Positions 1 to 6,710 of a DNA stretch of 11,009 nucleotides are shown here, one piece after another; position 1 is the first letter of the stretch, and each line of letters begins with the position of its first letter. The notes beneath the pieces are model-generated. The model did no database searches, was not told the origin of the DNA, and saw only the letters and a list, made by a program, of their open reading frames with translations. Position numbers and translations under genes: made by a program. This stretch comes from Nocardia sp. (GTDB lineage Bacteria > Actinomycetota > Actinomycetes > Mycobacteriales > Mycobacteriaceae). The stretch spans positions 1 through 11,009 of the forward strand of contig JAFMQT010000097.1 of assembly GCA_017354515.1 (NCBI GenBank). Direction: 5' to 3'.

Positions 1-240
1 TGGGGCATTCGCAGGGTGAGATCGCGGCGGCGTATGTGGCGGGTGGGTTGTCGTTGCGGGATGCGGTGCGGGTGGTGGCGTTGCGGGGTCGGTTGTTGCG
101 GTCGTTGTCGGGCGCGGGCGCGGTGGTGTCGCTGGCTTGTGGTGCTGGGCGGGCGCGGGCCTTGATCGCCGGGTGGGGTGAGGCGTTGAGTATTGCTGCG
201 GTGAATGGTCCTGCGACGGTGGTCGTCTCGGGTGATCCGG
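1..240 (+). other. G+T-rich coding patch in AT1 core
   Basis: On the coding strand this stretch uses G or T at nearly every third codon position (gtg, ttg, gcg, ggt, cgg), whereas the sequence from about 240 onward returns to the C-ending codons used elsewhere in the gene. It covers the active-site core of the acyltransferase. The style matches the patches in the KS, which suggests a shared history with them. Confidence 0.7.
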
Positions 241-3200
241 CCGCCGTGGACGGTTTGCGGGCCGAGTGCGAGAAGCAGGGTGTCCTGGCGCGGCGGGTCG
301 AGATGGATTACGCGGCGCATTCGGCCGCGATGGAGGGGATCCGGGATGAGCTCCTGCAGGTGCTGTCGGGTATCGAACCGCGTGCCTGTGATATTCCATT
401 CTTCTCCGCCGTCACCGGAAAACAGTGTGATACAGCGGAATTGGATGCCGAATACTGGTACCGCAATACCCGGCAGACCGTGCGATTCGAGTCTGCGGTA
501 CGGGCGGCCTGTGCACAGGGTTACCGGGTGTTCGTCGAGTCCAGTCCGCATCCGGTACTGGTTGGGGCCATCGAGGATACGGTCGGCGAGTGCGTGGCGG
601 AGGACGGGGCGATCGTCGCCGCGTCGCTGGGCCGCGAGGACGGCGGTTTCGATCGTTTCCTGCGCTCCGCCGCCGCGGCGCATGTTCGCGGGGGGCGGGT
701 CGACTGGACGCCGTTGTTCGAAACCGCCGGAGCCCGACGTATCCCGTTGCCCACGTACGCCTTCCAGCGGAAGCGGTTCTGGCTGCCCGGGGGAGGCGCG
801 GTCGTCACGGACGTGGACGTACATCGGGGGCCGGACTCGTCGAACCACGCGGGCGCCGCCCTGCTCGGTGGGGACATCGTGGACAGCATCTTCGAACCGG
901 AGTGGTTCCCCGTTCCGGTCGGCTCGCACTCCGGCCGTCCCACGGGTACTGCCGAACCCCTGACCGGCCCGGATACCGTGGTCTTGGAGGTGCGCGCGCG
1001 CAGTGGAGATGTCGTGGCCGATCTGCACGAGACCACCCATCGGGTGCTCCGGACCGTGCAGACGTGGCTGACCGGGCAGGACTCGGGGACCTTGGTCGTC
1101 GTGACGCGAGGTGCGGTGGCGCTGCCCGGCGAGGATGTGCACCATCCGGCCGGTGCGGCGGTATGGGGATTGGTGCGGTCGGCACAGACCGAGCATCCGG
1201 GCCGAATCGTTCTGGTGGACACCGATTCCGAGGTCGACACCGCACGGGTACTGGCTATCGGGGAGCCGCAGGTCGTGGTTCGCTCCGGCACCGCCCATAT
1301 CGCTCGCCTGTCACCGATCACCGCCGAACAGGCGACGAGCATGACCGGATTCGACACGGCGGGAACGGTTGTGATCACCGGTGGCACCGGTATGGCCGGT
1401 GCGACGATGGCGCGGTATCTGGTGTCCGAGCACGGTGTGCGAAACCTGTTGCTGGTCAGCCGCCGTGGTCCGGATGCCGACGACGCGCCCGAGCTCGCCG
1501 CCGAATTGTCCGCCGGAGGTGCGCACGTCCGGATCGTGGCCTGCGATGTGGCCGATCGGGACGCGGTGGCGACACTGCTGGCAGAGCAGGCCGAAGACGC
1601 GCCGGTGACCGCGGTGATCCATGCCGCCGGAGTGCTCGACGACGCGGTCTTCGGATCGCTGACTCCCGAGCGTGTCGATACGGTGCTGCGTGCGAAGGCG
1701 GACGGTGCGTGGCATCTGCACGAGTTGACGCGCGAGCTGAATATCGCTGCCTTCGTGCTGTTTTCATCGATGGCGGGCACGGTGGGGTCGGCAGGTCAGG
1801 GCAACTACGCCGCCGCCAATTCATTTCTCGACGGCTTGGCGGCGCATCGGCGAGCACAGGGCCTGCCCGCCGTATCGCTGGCCTGGGGGCTGTGGTCCGA
1901 CGCCAGCGGTATGACCGGGCACCTCGACGCACAGGACCTGGCCCGGATGAGCCGCGGTGGCCTGCTGCCGATATCGCCGAAGGAAGCGGTGAGTTTGTTC
2001 GACACCGCGCTGCGTATCGACAAGCCCTGCCTGGTTCCGGCGCGCCTGGACCCGGACGGACTGCGGGCCGGTGGCCAGGTCGCCCCTCTGTTCACGGACC
2101 TGCTCGGGGAGCCGGACCATGGACCGGACGACGACGATTCCGACGGTTCGGCGCTGGCGCGACGGCTGCACGGGCTGACCGGAGACGAACAGCACACCGT
2201 CCTGTCGGGGTTGGTCCGCACCCACACCGCCGTCGTTCTCGGACACCGCGGCCCCGACGATATCGACCCCGATACGGCCTTCCAGGACTTGGGATTCCGA
2301 TCCCTGACCGCCATCGAATTCCGCAACCGAATCAAGGCCGCCACCGGGCTGGCCGTGTCGTCCACGCTCATCTACGACTACCCCACACCCACCGCACTGG
2401 CCCGCCACCTGCGGTCCGAGCTCACCGGCGAACGTGAACAGCTGCGGGAAGCGCGGGGGCGCGCGGTACTCGACGAGCCGATCGCGATCGTGGGGATGGG
2501 CTGCCGGTTCCCGGGCGGGGTGGGTTCGGCGGATGAACTGTGGGATCTGCTCACCGCCGGTGCGGATGTGGTGTCGGAGTTCCCGACCGATCGGGGCTGG
2601 GATCTGGCCGGGCTGTACGATCCCGACCCAGGTGCGGCGGGCAAGTCGTATACCCGTGCCGGTGGATTCCTCACCGACATCGCCGAATTCGACGCGGCTT
2701 TCTTCGGGATCTCACCGGCCGAGGCCACAGCGATGGATCCGCAACAGCGATTCCTGCTCGAGGTGTCGTGGGAAGCATTGGAGCACGCCGGAATCGACCC
2801 GCACACCTTGCGCGGCACCTCGACCGGTGTGTTCACCGGAATCACCACTCAGGCATATGGATCCGATTCGACCCGGGGCGAGGGCTACCGGATGATAGGT
2901 TCGGCGTCCAGTGTGGCCTCGGGTCGGGTGGCGTATGTGCTGGGGTTGGAGGGGCCTGCGGTGTCGGTGGATACGGCGTGTTCGTCGTCGTTGGTGGCGT
3001 TGCATTCGGCGGTGCAGTCACTGCGTTCGGGTGAATGCGATCTGGCACTGGCCGGTGGTGTGACGGTGATGGCCACACCGGACGTCTTCACAGAGTTCAG
3101 CCGGCAGCGCGGGCTGGCATCGGATGGACGCTGTAAAGCGTTCGCCGACACCGCGGATGGCACCGGTTTTGCTGAGGGTGTGGGTGTGTTGGTGGTGGAG

Positions 3201-6200
3201 CGGTTGTCGGATGCGTGTCGGTTGGGGCATTCGGTGTTGGCGGTGGTGCGGGGTTCGGCGTTGAATTCTGATGGGGCGTCGAATGGTTTGACGGCGCCGA
3301 ATGGTCCGTCGCAGCAGCGGGTGATTCGGGCGGCGTTGGTGAATGCGGGGGTGGGTGCGGGGGATGTGGATGTGGTGGAGGCGCATGGGACGGGGACGGT
3401 GTTGGGTGATCCGATTGAGGCGCAGGCGTTGTTGGCGACGTATGGGGTCGAGCGTGGGGGGCGTGGTCCGTTGTGGTTGGGGTCGGTGAAGTCGAATATT
3501 GGTCATGCGCAGGCGGCGGCGGGGGTGGCTGGGGTGATCAAGATGGTGGAGGCGTTGCGGCGGGGGGTGTTGCCGGCGACGTTGCATGTGGGGGTGCCGA
3601 GTTCGTTGGTGGATTGGTCTTCGGGTGGGGTGGCGTTGTTGTCGGAGTCGCGGGTGTGGCCGGATTCGGGTGGGGTGCGGCGTGCGGGGGTGTCGTCGTT
3701 CGGTATCAGTGGGACGAATGCGCATGTGGTTTTGGAGCAGGCTCCGGTTGATTCTGGTGCCGGTGTGGTCGAATCCGGTTGTGGTGACGATGATTCGGGT
3801 GTGGTGGGGTTGGGTGGTGGGGTGTTGCCGGTGGTGCCGTGGGTGTTGTCGGGTAGGACGCGTGGGGCTTTGGTGGGTCAGGCGAGTCGGCTGCTGGGGT
3901 ATGTGCGGGAGCATCCGGAGCTTGATGTGGTGGACGTCGGGTTTTCCTTGACGCGCCGGTCGGTGTTCGAGCATCGTGCGGTGGTCGTCGGGGGTGATCG
4001 TGATGAGTTGATGCGGGGGTTGCGCGAACTCGTCGAGGGTGAACCGGGCCCGAATGTGGTGCGGGACCGTGCGCAGGCGGCGGGTAAGACGGTATTCGTA
4101 TTCCCCGGCCAGGGCGCCCAGTGGGTGGGGATGGGCGCGGACCTCTACCGTGACTTCCCGGCCTTCGCGGCCGCGTTCGACGAGGTGACCGACGCCCTGG
4201 ACCGCCATCTGGATAGGCCATTGCGCGACATCGTCTGGGGCTCCGACGCCGCGCTGCTGAACAGTACGGCCTACGCCCAACCGGCGCTGTTCGCGATCGA
4301 AGTCGCGTTGTTCCGACTCCTGGAACGCTGGGGGATACGGCCCGATTTCGTGATGGGGCATTCGGTGGGCGAGATTACCGCGGCGCATGTGGCCGGTGTG
4401 TTGTCATTACCCGACGCCGCGGCACTGGTGGCCGCGCGGGGATCGCTGATGGGGCGGCTGCCCGCCGGCGGCGCGATGGTCGCGCTCCAGGCCGGCGAGG
4501 GCGAGGTCCGATCTTCCCTGATCGACGGGGTGACAATCGCCGCCGTCAACGGCCCGCGATCGGTGGTGCTGTCCGGTACGGAGCGAGCGGTCACCGCACT
4601 CGCCGACCAGTGGCGCGAGCGGGGCCACCGAACCCGTCGGCTCGCGGTATCGCACGCGTTCCACTCACCATTGATGGAACCGATACTCGCCGAATTCGGC
4701 GCCGTGGCCGCCACGATGGCCGCCACCGAACCCCGGATTCCGATCATCTCGAATCTGAGCGCGAAACCGGCCGACGGCGACTACGGTTCGGCAGAGTATT
4801 GGACCCGTCACGTCCGCGAGGAAGTGCGCTTCGCCGACAGCGTACGCTACCTGGAATCGGCCGGAGCGACACGATTCGTCGAACTCGGACCCACTGCGGG
4901 ACTTCCCGCCGCCATCGAACAGTCGCTGGCGGCACCCGCGACCGCGATCCCGGTAAGCACCACTCGGCGTGCGGAGACCGAATCGCTGGTGGCGGCCGTG
5001 GCCGGGATGGTTGTGGCCGGCGCGACCGTGGCCTGGGGCGAGTTCTTCGCCGGTACGGGCGCGCAGCGTGTCTCCTTGCCGCCGTATGCGTTTCAGCGGC
5101 AGCGCTTCTGGCTTTCGGGTACCGGCGCCGTCGGATCCGTGCCGGTACCGGCCGTCCCGGTCACGTCCACACCGGACGCCGGCGCATTATACGAACTCGA
5201 GTGGTCGCCGAACTCCGCGCCGGCGAGCGAAATAGGCGGTTCCGACGCGGTGGTGTGCGAAATCTCCACGCCGGGCGGCGATCCGGTGGCCGATGCCCGT
5301 CAGGCCACCCATCGCGCGCTGCGGGTAGTCCAGGATTGGTCGGCGCGGCAGACCTCGGGGACATTGATCGTGGTGACTCGTGGCGCCATCGCGTTGCCGG
5401 GTGAGGACGTGACCGATCTGGCCGGTGCTGCGGTGTGGGGTCTGGTGCGGTCGGCGCAGACCGAGAGTCCGGGCCGAATCGTGCTGGCCGACACCGATTC
5501 CGAGATCGACGCGGCCGCGATCCTGGCGGCCGGGCAGGCGCAGGTCGTCATCCGGTCCGGACAGGTGTACACGCCCGGATTCACGGCAGTGTCGCCGGAG
5601 CCCGATACCGCCCGGACGCGATTCGATCCGTCCGGGACGGTACTGATCACCGGTGGCACCGGAATGGCGGGTGGGGTGCTGGCCAGGCATCTGGTCGCCG
5701 AATCCGGGGCACGGGACGTGCTGCTGGTCAGTCGCAGCGGAATGGCGGCCGAGGGTGCGTCCGACTTGGTCGCGGACCTCACCGCCGCGGGTGCGCGGGT
5801 ACGGGTCGCGGCCTGCGATGTCGCCGATCGGGACGCGCTGGCAGGAGTGCTCGCGGAACTCGACGCGCCGTTATCGGCGGTGATCCATACCGCAGGGGTC
5901 ATCGATGACGCGGTGATCGGGTCGCTGACGGACGAACACCTCGACACCGTGCTCGGTGCGAAGGCGGCCGGCGCCTGGCATCTGCACGAATTGACCCGCG
6001 AGATGAATCCGGCTGTGTTCGTGCTGTTTTCCTCCATGGCGGGCATCGTCGGCTCGCCCGGTCAAGGCAACTATGCGGCGGCCAACACCTTCCTCGACGG
6101 CCTCGCCACGCACCGGCGAGCCCAGGGTTTGCCGGCGATTTCGCTGGCGTGGGGGCTGTGGGCGCAGGCCAGCGGTATGACCGGTCACCTCGATGCGCGA

Positions 6201-6710
6201 GACCGGGCGCGAATTGGACGCGGTGGGCTGGTGGCGATATCGTCCCGCGCCGCGATGGCATTGTTCGACACCGCGATCGGAATCGACCGGCCCTGCCTGG
6301 CGCCGGCGCATATCGAGCCGGATCCCGGTGACCCTACCGGAACATTTCCCATACTCCGCACCGCGATCGCGTCCGCGCCGCCTCCGCGGATGGCTGCCGA
6401 AGGTGAGGTGGCACGGTCGAATACCGAGCAGCGGAGTCCGGCCCAGCGGCGCCGCGAACTCGTCGAGCTGATCCGATCGAAGGCCGCCGTCGTCCTCGGG
6501 TTCACCGAACCGGACGATGTCGACCCCGACTATCCGTTCGAGGATTTGGGCTTGGACTCCATGGGCGCGGTCGAACTTCAGAACACCATGGTCACGGTGC
6601 TCGGACAACCGTTGCCGCCCGGGATCGTCCTCGAATACCCCACAGTGAATCAGCTCGCGGATCACCTCGTGGAGGAACTGTCGGCCGATGTGAACGGAGA
6701 CGCCCGATGA
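1..6710 (+). CDS. Modular type I polyketide synthase, 3' part (AT-KR-ACP / KS-AT-KR-ACP)
   Basis: This is the end of a multimodular type I polyketide synthase. The reading frame is open from the first complete codon at position 3, which already lies in the GHSQGE motif of an acyltransferase, so the true start is upstream of the window; the GTG at 36 is an internal valine. The visible 2235 residues comprise, in order: truncated AT (1-261), KR (297-690), ACP (about 730-810), KS (825-1249), AT (1363-1704), KR (1730-2100) and ACP (about 2150-2225). No DH or ER lies between either AT and its KR; the gap is only 26-36 residues. Each module should therefore stop at a beta-hydroxyl. The protein ends about 12 residues after the last ACP helix, without a thioesterase or a recognisable C-terminal docking domain. 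The downstream methyltransferase overlaps by four bases. The product cannot be named from this fragment. Confidence 0.97.
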   Translation, partial: GHSQGEIAAAYVAGGLSLRDAVRVVALRGRLLRSLSGAGAVVSLACGAGRARALIAGWGEALSIAAVNGPATVVVSGDPAAVDGLRAECEKQGVLARRVEMDYAAHSAAMEGIRDELLQVLSGIEPRACDIPFFSAVTGKQCDTAELDAEYWYRNTRQTVRFESAVRAACAQGYRVFVESSPHPVLVGAIEDTVGECVAEDGAIVAASLGREDGGFDRFLRSAAAAHVRGGRVDWTPLFETAGARRIPLPTYAFQRKRFWLPGGGAVVTDVDVHRGPDSSNHAGAALLGGDIVDSIFEPEWFPVPVGSHSGRPTGTAEPLTGPDTVVLEVRARSGDVVADLHETTHRVLRTVQTWLTGQDSGTLVVVTRGAVALPGEDVHHPAGAAVWGLVRSAQTEHPGRIVLVDTDSEVDTARVLAIGEPQVVVRSGTAHIARLSPITAEQATSMTGFDTAGTVVITGGTGMAGATMARYLVSEHGVRNLLLVSRRGPDADDAPELAAELSAGGAHVRIVACDVADRDAVATLLAEQAEDAPVTAVIHAAGVLDDAVFGSLTPERVDTVLRAKADGAWHLHELTRELNIAAFVLFSSMAGTVGSAGQGNYAAANSFLDGLAAHRRAQGLPAVSLAWGLWSDASGMTGHLDAQDLARMSRGGLLPISPKEAVSLFDTALRIDKPCLVPARLDPDGLRAGGQVAPLFTDLLGEPDHGPDDDDSDGSALARRLHGLTGDEQHTVLSGLVRTHTAVVLGHRGPDDIDPDTAFQDLGFRSLTAIEFRNRIKAATGLAVSSTLIYDYPTPTALARHLRSELTGEREQLREARGRAVLDEPIAIVGMGCRFPGGVGSADELWDLLTAGADVVSEFPTDRGWDLAGLYDPDPGAAGKSYTRAGGFLTDIAEFDAAFFGISPAEATAMDPQQRFLLEVSWEALEHAGIDPHTLRGTSTGVFTGITTQAYGSDSTRGEGYRMIGSASSVASGRVAYVLGLEGPAVSVDTACSSSLVALHSAVQSLRSGECDLALAGGVTVMATPDVFTEFSRQRGLASDGRCKAFADTADGTGFAEGVGVLVVERLSDACRLGHSVLAVVRGSALNSDGASNGLTAPNGPSQQRVIRAALVNAGVGAGDVDVVEAHGTGTVLGDPIEAQALLATYGVERGGRGPLWLGSVKSNIGHAQAAAGVAGVIKMVEALRRGVLPATLHVGVPSSLVDWSSGGVALLSESRVWPDSGGVRRAGVSSFGISGTNAHVVLEQAPVDSGAGVVESGCGDDDSGVVGLGGGVLPVVPWVLSGRTRGALVGQASRLLGYVREHPELDVVDVGFSLTRRSVFEHRAVVVGGDRDELMRGLRELVEGEPGPNVVRDRAQAAGKTVFVFPGQGAQWVGMGADLYRDFPAFAAAFDEVTDALDRHLDRPLRDIVWGSDAALLNSTAYAQPALFAIEVALFRLLERWGIRPDFVMGHSVGEITAAHVAGVLSLPDAAALVAARGSLMGRLPAGGAMVALQAGEGEVRSSLIDGVTIAAVNGPRSVVLSGTERAVTALADQWRERGHRTRRLAVSHAFHSPLMEPILAEFGAVAATMAATEPRIPIISNLSAKPADGDYGSAEYWTRHVREEVRFADSVRYLESAGATRFVELGPTAGLPAAIEQSLAAPATAIPVSTTRRAETESLVAAVAGMVVAGATVAWGEFFAGTGAQRVSLPPYAFQRQRFWLSGTGAVGSVPVPAVPVTSTPDAGALYELEWSPNSAPASEIGGSDAVVCEISTPGGDPVADARQATHRALRVVQDWSARQTSGTLIVVTRGAIALPGEDVTDLAGAAVWGLVRSAQTESPGRIVLADTDSEIDAAAILAAGQAQVVIRSGQVYTPGFTAVSPEPDTARTRFDPSGTVLITGGTGMAGGVLARHLVAESGARDVLLVSRSGMAAEGASDLVADLTAAGARVRVAACDVADRDALAGVLAELDAPLSAVIHTAGVIDDAVIGSLTDEHLDTVLGAKAAGAWHLHELTREMNPAVFVLFSSMAGIVGSPGQGNYAAANTFLDGLATHRRAQGLPAISLAWGLWAQASGMTGHLDARDRARIGRGGLVAISSRAAMALFDTAIGIDRPCLAPAHIEPDPGDPTGTFPILRTAIASAPPPRMAAEGEVARSNTEQRSPAQRRRELVELIRSKAAVVLGFTEPDDVDPDYPFEDLGLDSMGAVELQNTMVTVLGQPLPPGIVLEYPTVNQLADHLVEELSADVNGDAR
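3..785 (+). other. AT domain, 5'-truncated, methylmalonyl-CoA-like
   Basis: This acyltransferase loads an extender unit onto the ACP of the same module. The window starts at G1-H2-S3-Q4-G5-E6, with catalytic Ser at nt 9-11, so the GQGxQ half of the domain is missing. Specificity is inferred from two family signatures. Gln after the nucleophile (GHSQG) is typical of methylmalonyl-loading ATs. The later motif reads YAAH (nt 309-320), one substitution from the methylmalonyl signature YASH and unlike the malonyl signature HAFH. The domain runs through the post-AT linker ending in the FQRKRFWL stretch at 762-785. Methylmalonyl is the likely substrate; a larger extender cannot be excluded because the second motif residue is non-canonical. 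Confidence 0.85.
891..2072 (+). other. KR domain of first module, B-type, predicted active
   Basis: This NADPH-dependent ketoreductase reduces the beta-keto group made by its module. A structural (non-catalytic) half begins near the EPEW residues at 894. The dinucleotide-binding TGGTGMAG lies at 1377-1400. The catalytic set is complete: Lys at 1695, Ser at 1767, Tyr at 1806 (13 residues after the Ser) and Asn at 1818. The LDD motif at 1635-1643 is the fingerprint of B-type KRs. Alanine occupies the position two residues after the Tyr where B2 enzymes usually have proline, favouring B1. Family rules then predict a D-configured beta-hydroxyl. No DH accompanies it in this module, so the hydroxyl should persist unless removed in trans. 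Confidence 0.92.
2190..2432 (+). other. ACP domain of first module, with Arg before the 4'-phosphopantetheine Ser
   Basis: This acyl carrier protein carries the growing chain on a phosphopantetheine arm attached to Ser at nt 2301-2303. The motif reads LGFRSL, so the residue before the serine is Arg (CGA, 2298-2300) instead of the usual Asp. The rest of the domain is normal, including the ELxNR-like stretch that follows and the YPTP near the third helix. An acidic linker with a run of aspartates (about 2115-2145) separates it from the KR. The serine is intact, so the ACP is probably functional. Confidence 0.9.
2475..3746 (+). other. KS domain of last module
   Basis: This beta-ketoacyl synthase accepts the chain from the preceding ACP and condenses it with the next extender. 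The domain opens with the EPIAIVGMGCRFPGG stretch and contains the complete catalytic triad: Cys at 2979-2981 in DTACSSS, His at 3384 in EAHGTGT and His at 3504 in NIGHAQ. It closes with GTNAHVVLEQAP near 3711-3746. The active-site Cys shows it is a true elongating KS, not a decarboxylating KSQ or inactive KS0. Codon use inside the domain changes abruptly (see the G+T-rich patches). Confidence 0.96.
2910..3020 (+). other. G+T-rich coding patch around the KS active-site Cys
   Basis: About 110 bp around the DTACSSS codons switch to G/T-ending codons (gtg, ttg, tcg). They are flanked on both sides by C-ending codons (upstream of about 2900 and again at 3020-3165). The edges are sharp to within a few codons. 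This segment encodes the most conserved part of any KS and is a natural tract for recombination between modules. Confidence 0.7.
3168..4035 (+). other. Long G+T-rich coding patch, KS C-terminal half through KS-AT linker
   Basis: Roughly 870 bp in which the coding strand has very few C's and many G runs. Codons are almost all G- or T-ending, densest from 3168 to about 3900 and fading by 4035, where normal C-ending codons resume just before the second AT. The reading frame and KS motifs are intact, so this is not a frame artefact. The patch covers both KS catalytic histidines and the linker to the AT. Confidence 0.75.
4089..5114 (+). other. AT domain of last module, malonyl-CoA-specific
   Basis: This acyltransferase carries the signatures of malonyl loading. 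It has FPGQGAQW near the start (4101-4124), GHSVGE with catalytic Ser at 4362-4364, and HAFH at 4653-4664. Both the Val after the nucleophile and the HAFH motif follow the malonyl rule, in contrast to the first AT of the window. The post-AT linker ends at FQRQRFWL (5091-5114). The last extension should therefore add an unbranched acetate unit. Confidence 0.95.
4407..4409 (+). other. TTA leucine codon in the PKS (first of three)
   Basis: In-frame TTA (Leu) in AT2; further in-frame TTA codons lie at 5187-5189 and 5871-5873 of the PKS and at 7031-7033 of the methyltransferase. TTA is very rare in high-G+C actinobacteria. In Streptomyces it is decoded by the developmentally regulated bldA tRNA; whether this matters in the present organism is unknown. 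Confidence 0.85.
5190..6318 (+). other. KR domain of last module, B-type with IDD in place of LDD
   Basis: This ketoreductase is a close paralogue of the KR in the preceding module; long protein blocks are nearly the same (for example GDVxxxAGAAVWGLVRSAQTE and the MTGHLDA region). The TGGTGMAG motif is at 5649-5672. The catalytic residues are present: Lys 5961, Ser 6033, Tyr 6072 and Asn 6084. The B-type fingerprint LDD is changed to IDD (5901-5909), a conservative change that keeps both aspartates. A proline precedes the GQGNY segment, but the B2-associated proline after the Tyr is absent, so B1-like stereochemistry remains the best guess. It lies between AT and ACP with no DH. Confidence 0.92.
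6462..6680 (+). other. Terminal ACP domain, no thioesterase after it
   Basis: This is the last carrier domain of the protein. The phosphopantetheine Ser is at 6558-6560 in a standard LGLDSM motif, followed by an AVELQN helix and YPTVNQLADHL near the end. Only about a dozen residues (SADVNGDAR and neighbours) follow. That is too short for a thioesterase (about 250 residues), a reductase domain or the usual 80-100-residue helical docking domain of actinobacterial PKS subunits. Chain release or hand-over must therefore involve another protein not in this window. Confidence 0.93.
6696..6700 (+). promoter_or_regulatory. Ribosome binding site of the methyltransferase, inside the PKS gene
   Basis: GGAGA lies six bases before the ATG at 6707 and within the last PKS codons. 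With the ATGA overlap this supports translational coupling and fixes the methyltransferase start. Confidence 0.75.

Noticed and set aside
36..38. GTG at 36 as the start of the PKS gene
   Set aside because: The frame is open to position 3 and already encodes GHSQGE of an AT; the GTG is an internal valine.
786..893. Possible DH domain between AT1 and KR1
   Set aside because: Only about 36 residues lie between them and there is no HxxxGxxxxP motif; the same holds for 5115-5189 in the second module.
521..1780. Minus-strand open frame of 419 codons opposite AT1/KR1
   Set aside because: Ser/Thr/Arg-rich translation without family resemblance; a shadow of the PKS frame in high-G+C DNA.
3513..3535. 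G-run cluster as a G-quadruplex
   Set aside because: Runs are mostly of two to five G's with irregular loops inside a G-rich coding patch; composition alone explains them.
3018..4388. Minus-strand open frame of 456 codons, rich in His, Arg and Pro
   Set aside because: It lies opposite the KS/AT2 region and is open only because the G+T-rich coding patch leaves few stops on the other strand; no domain is recognisable.
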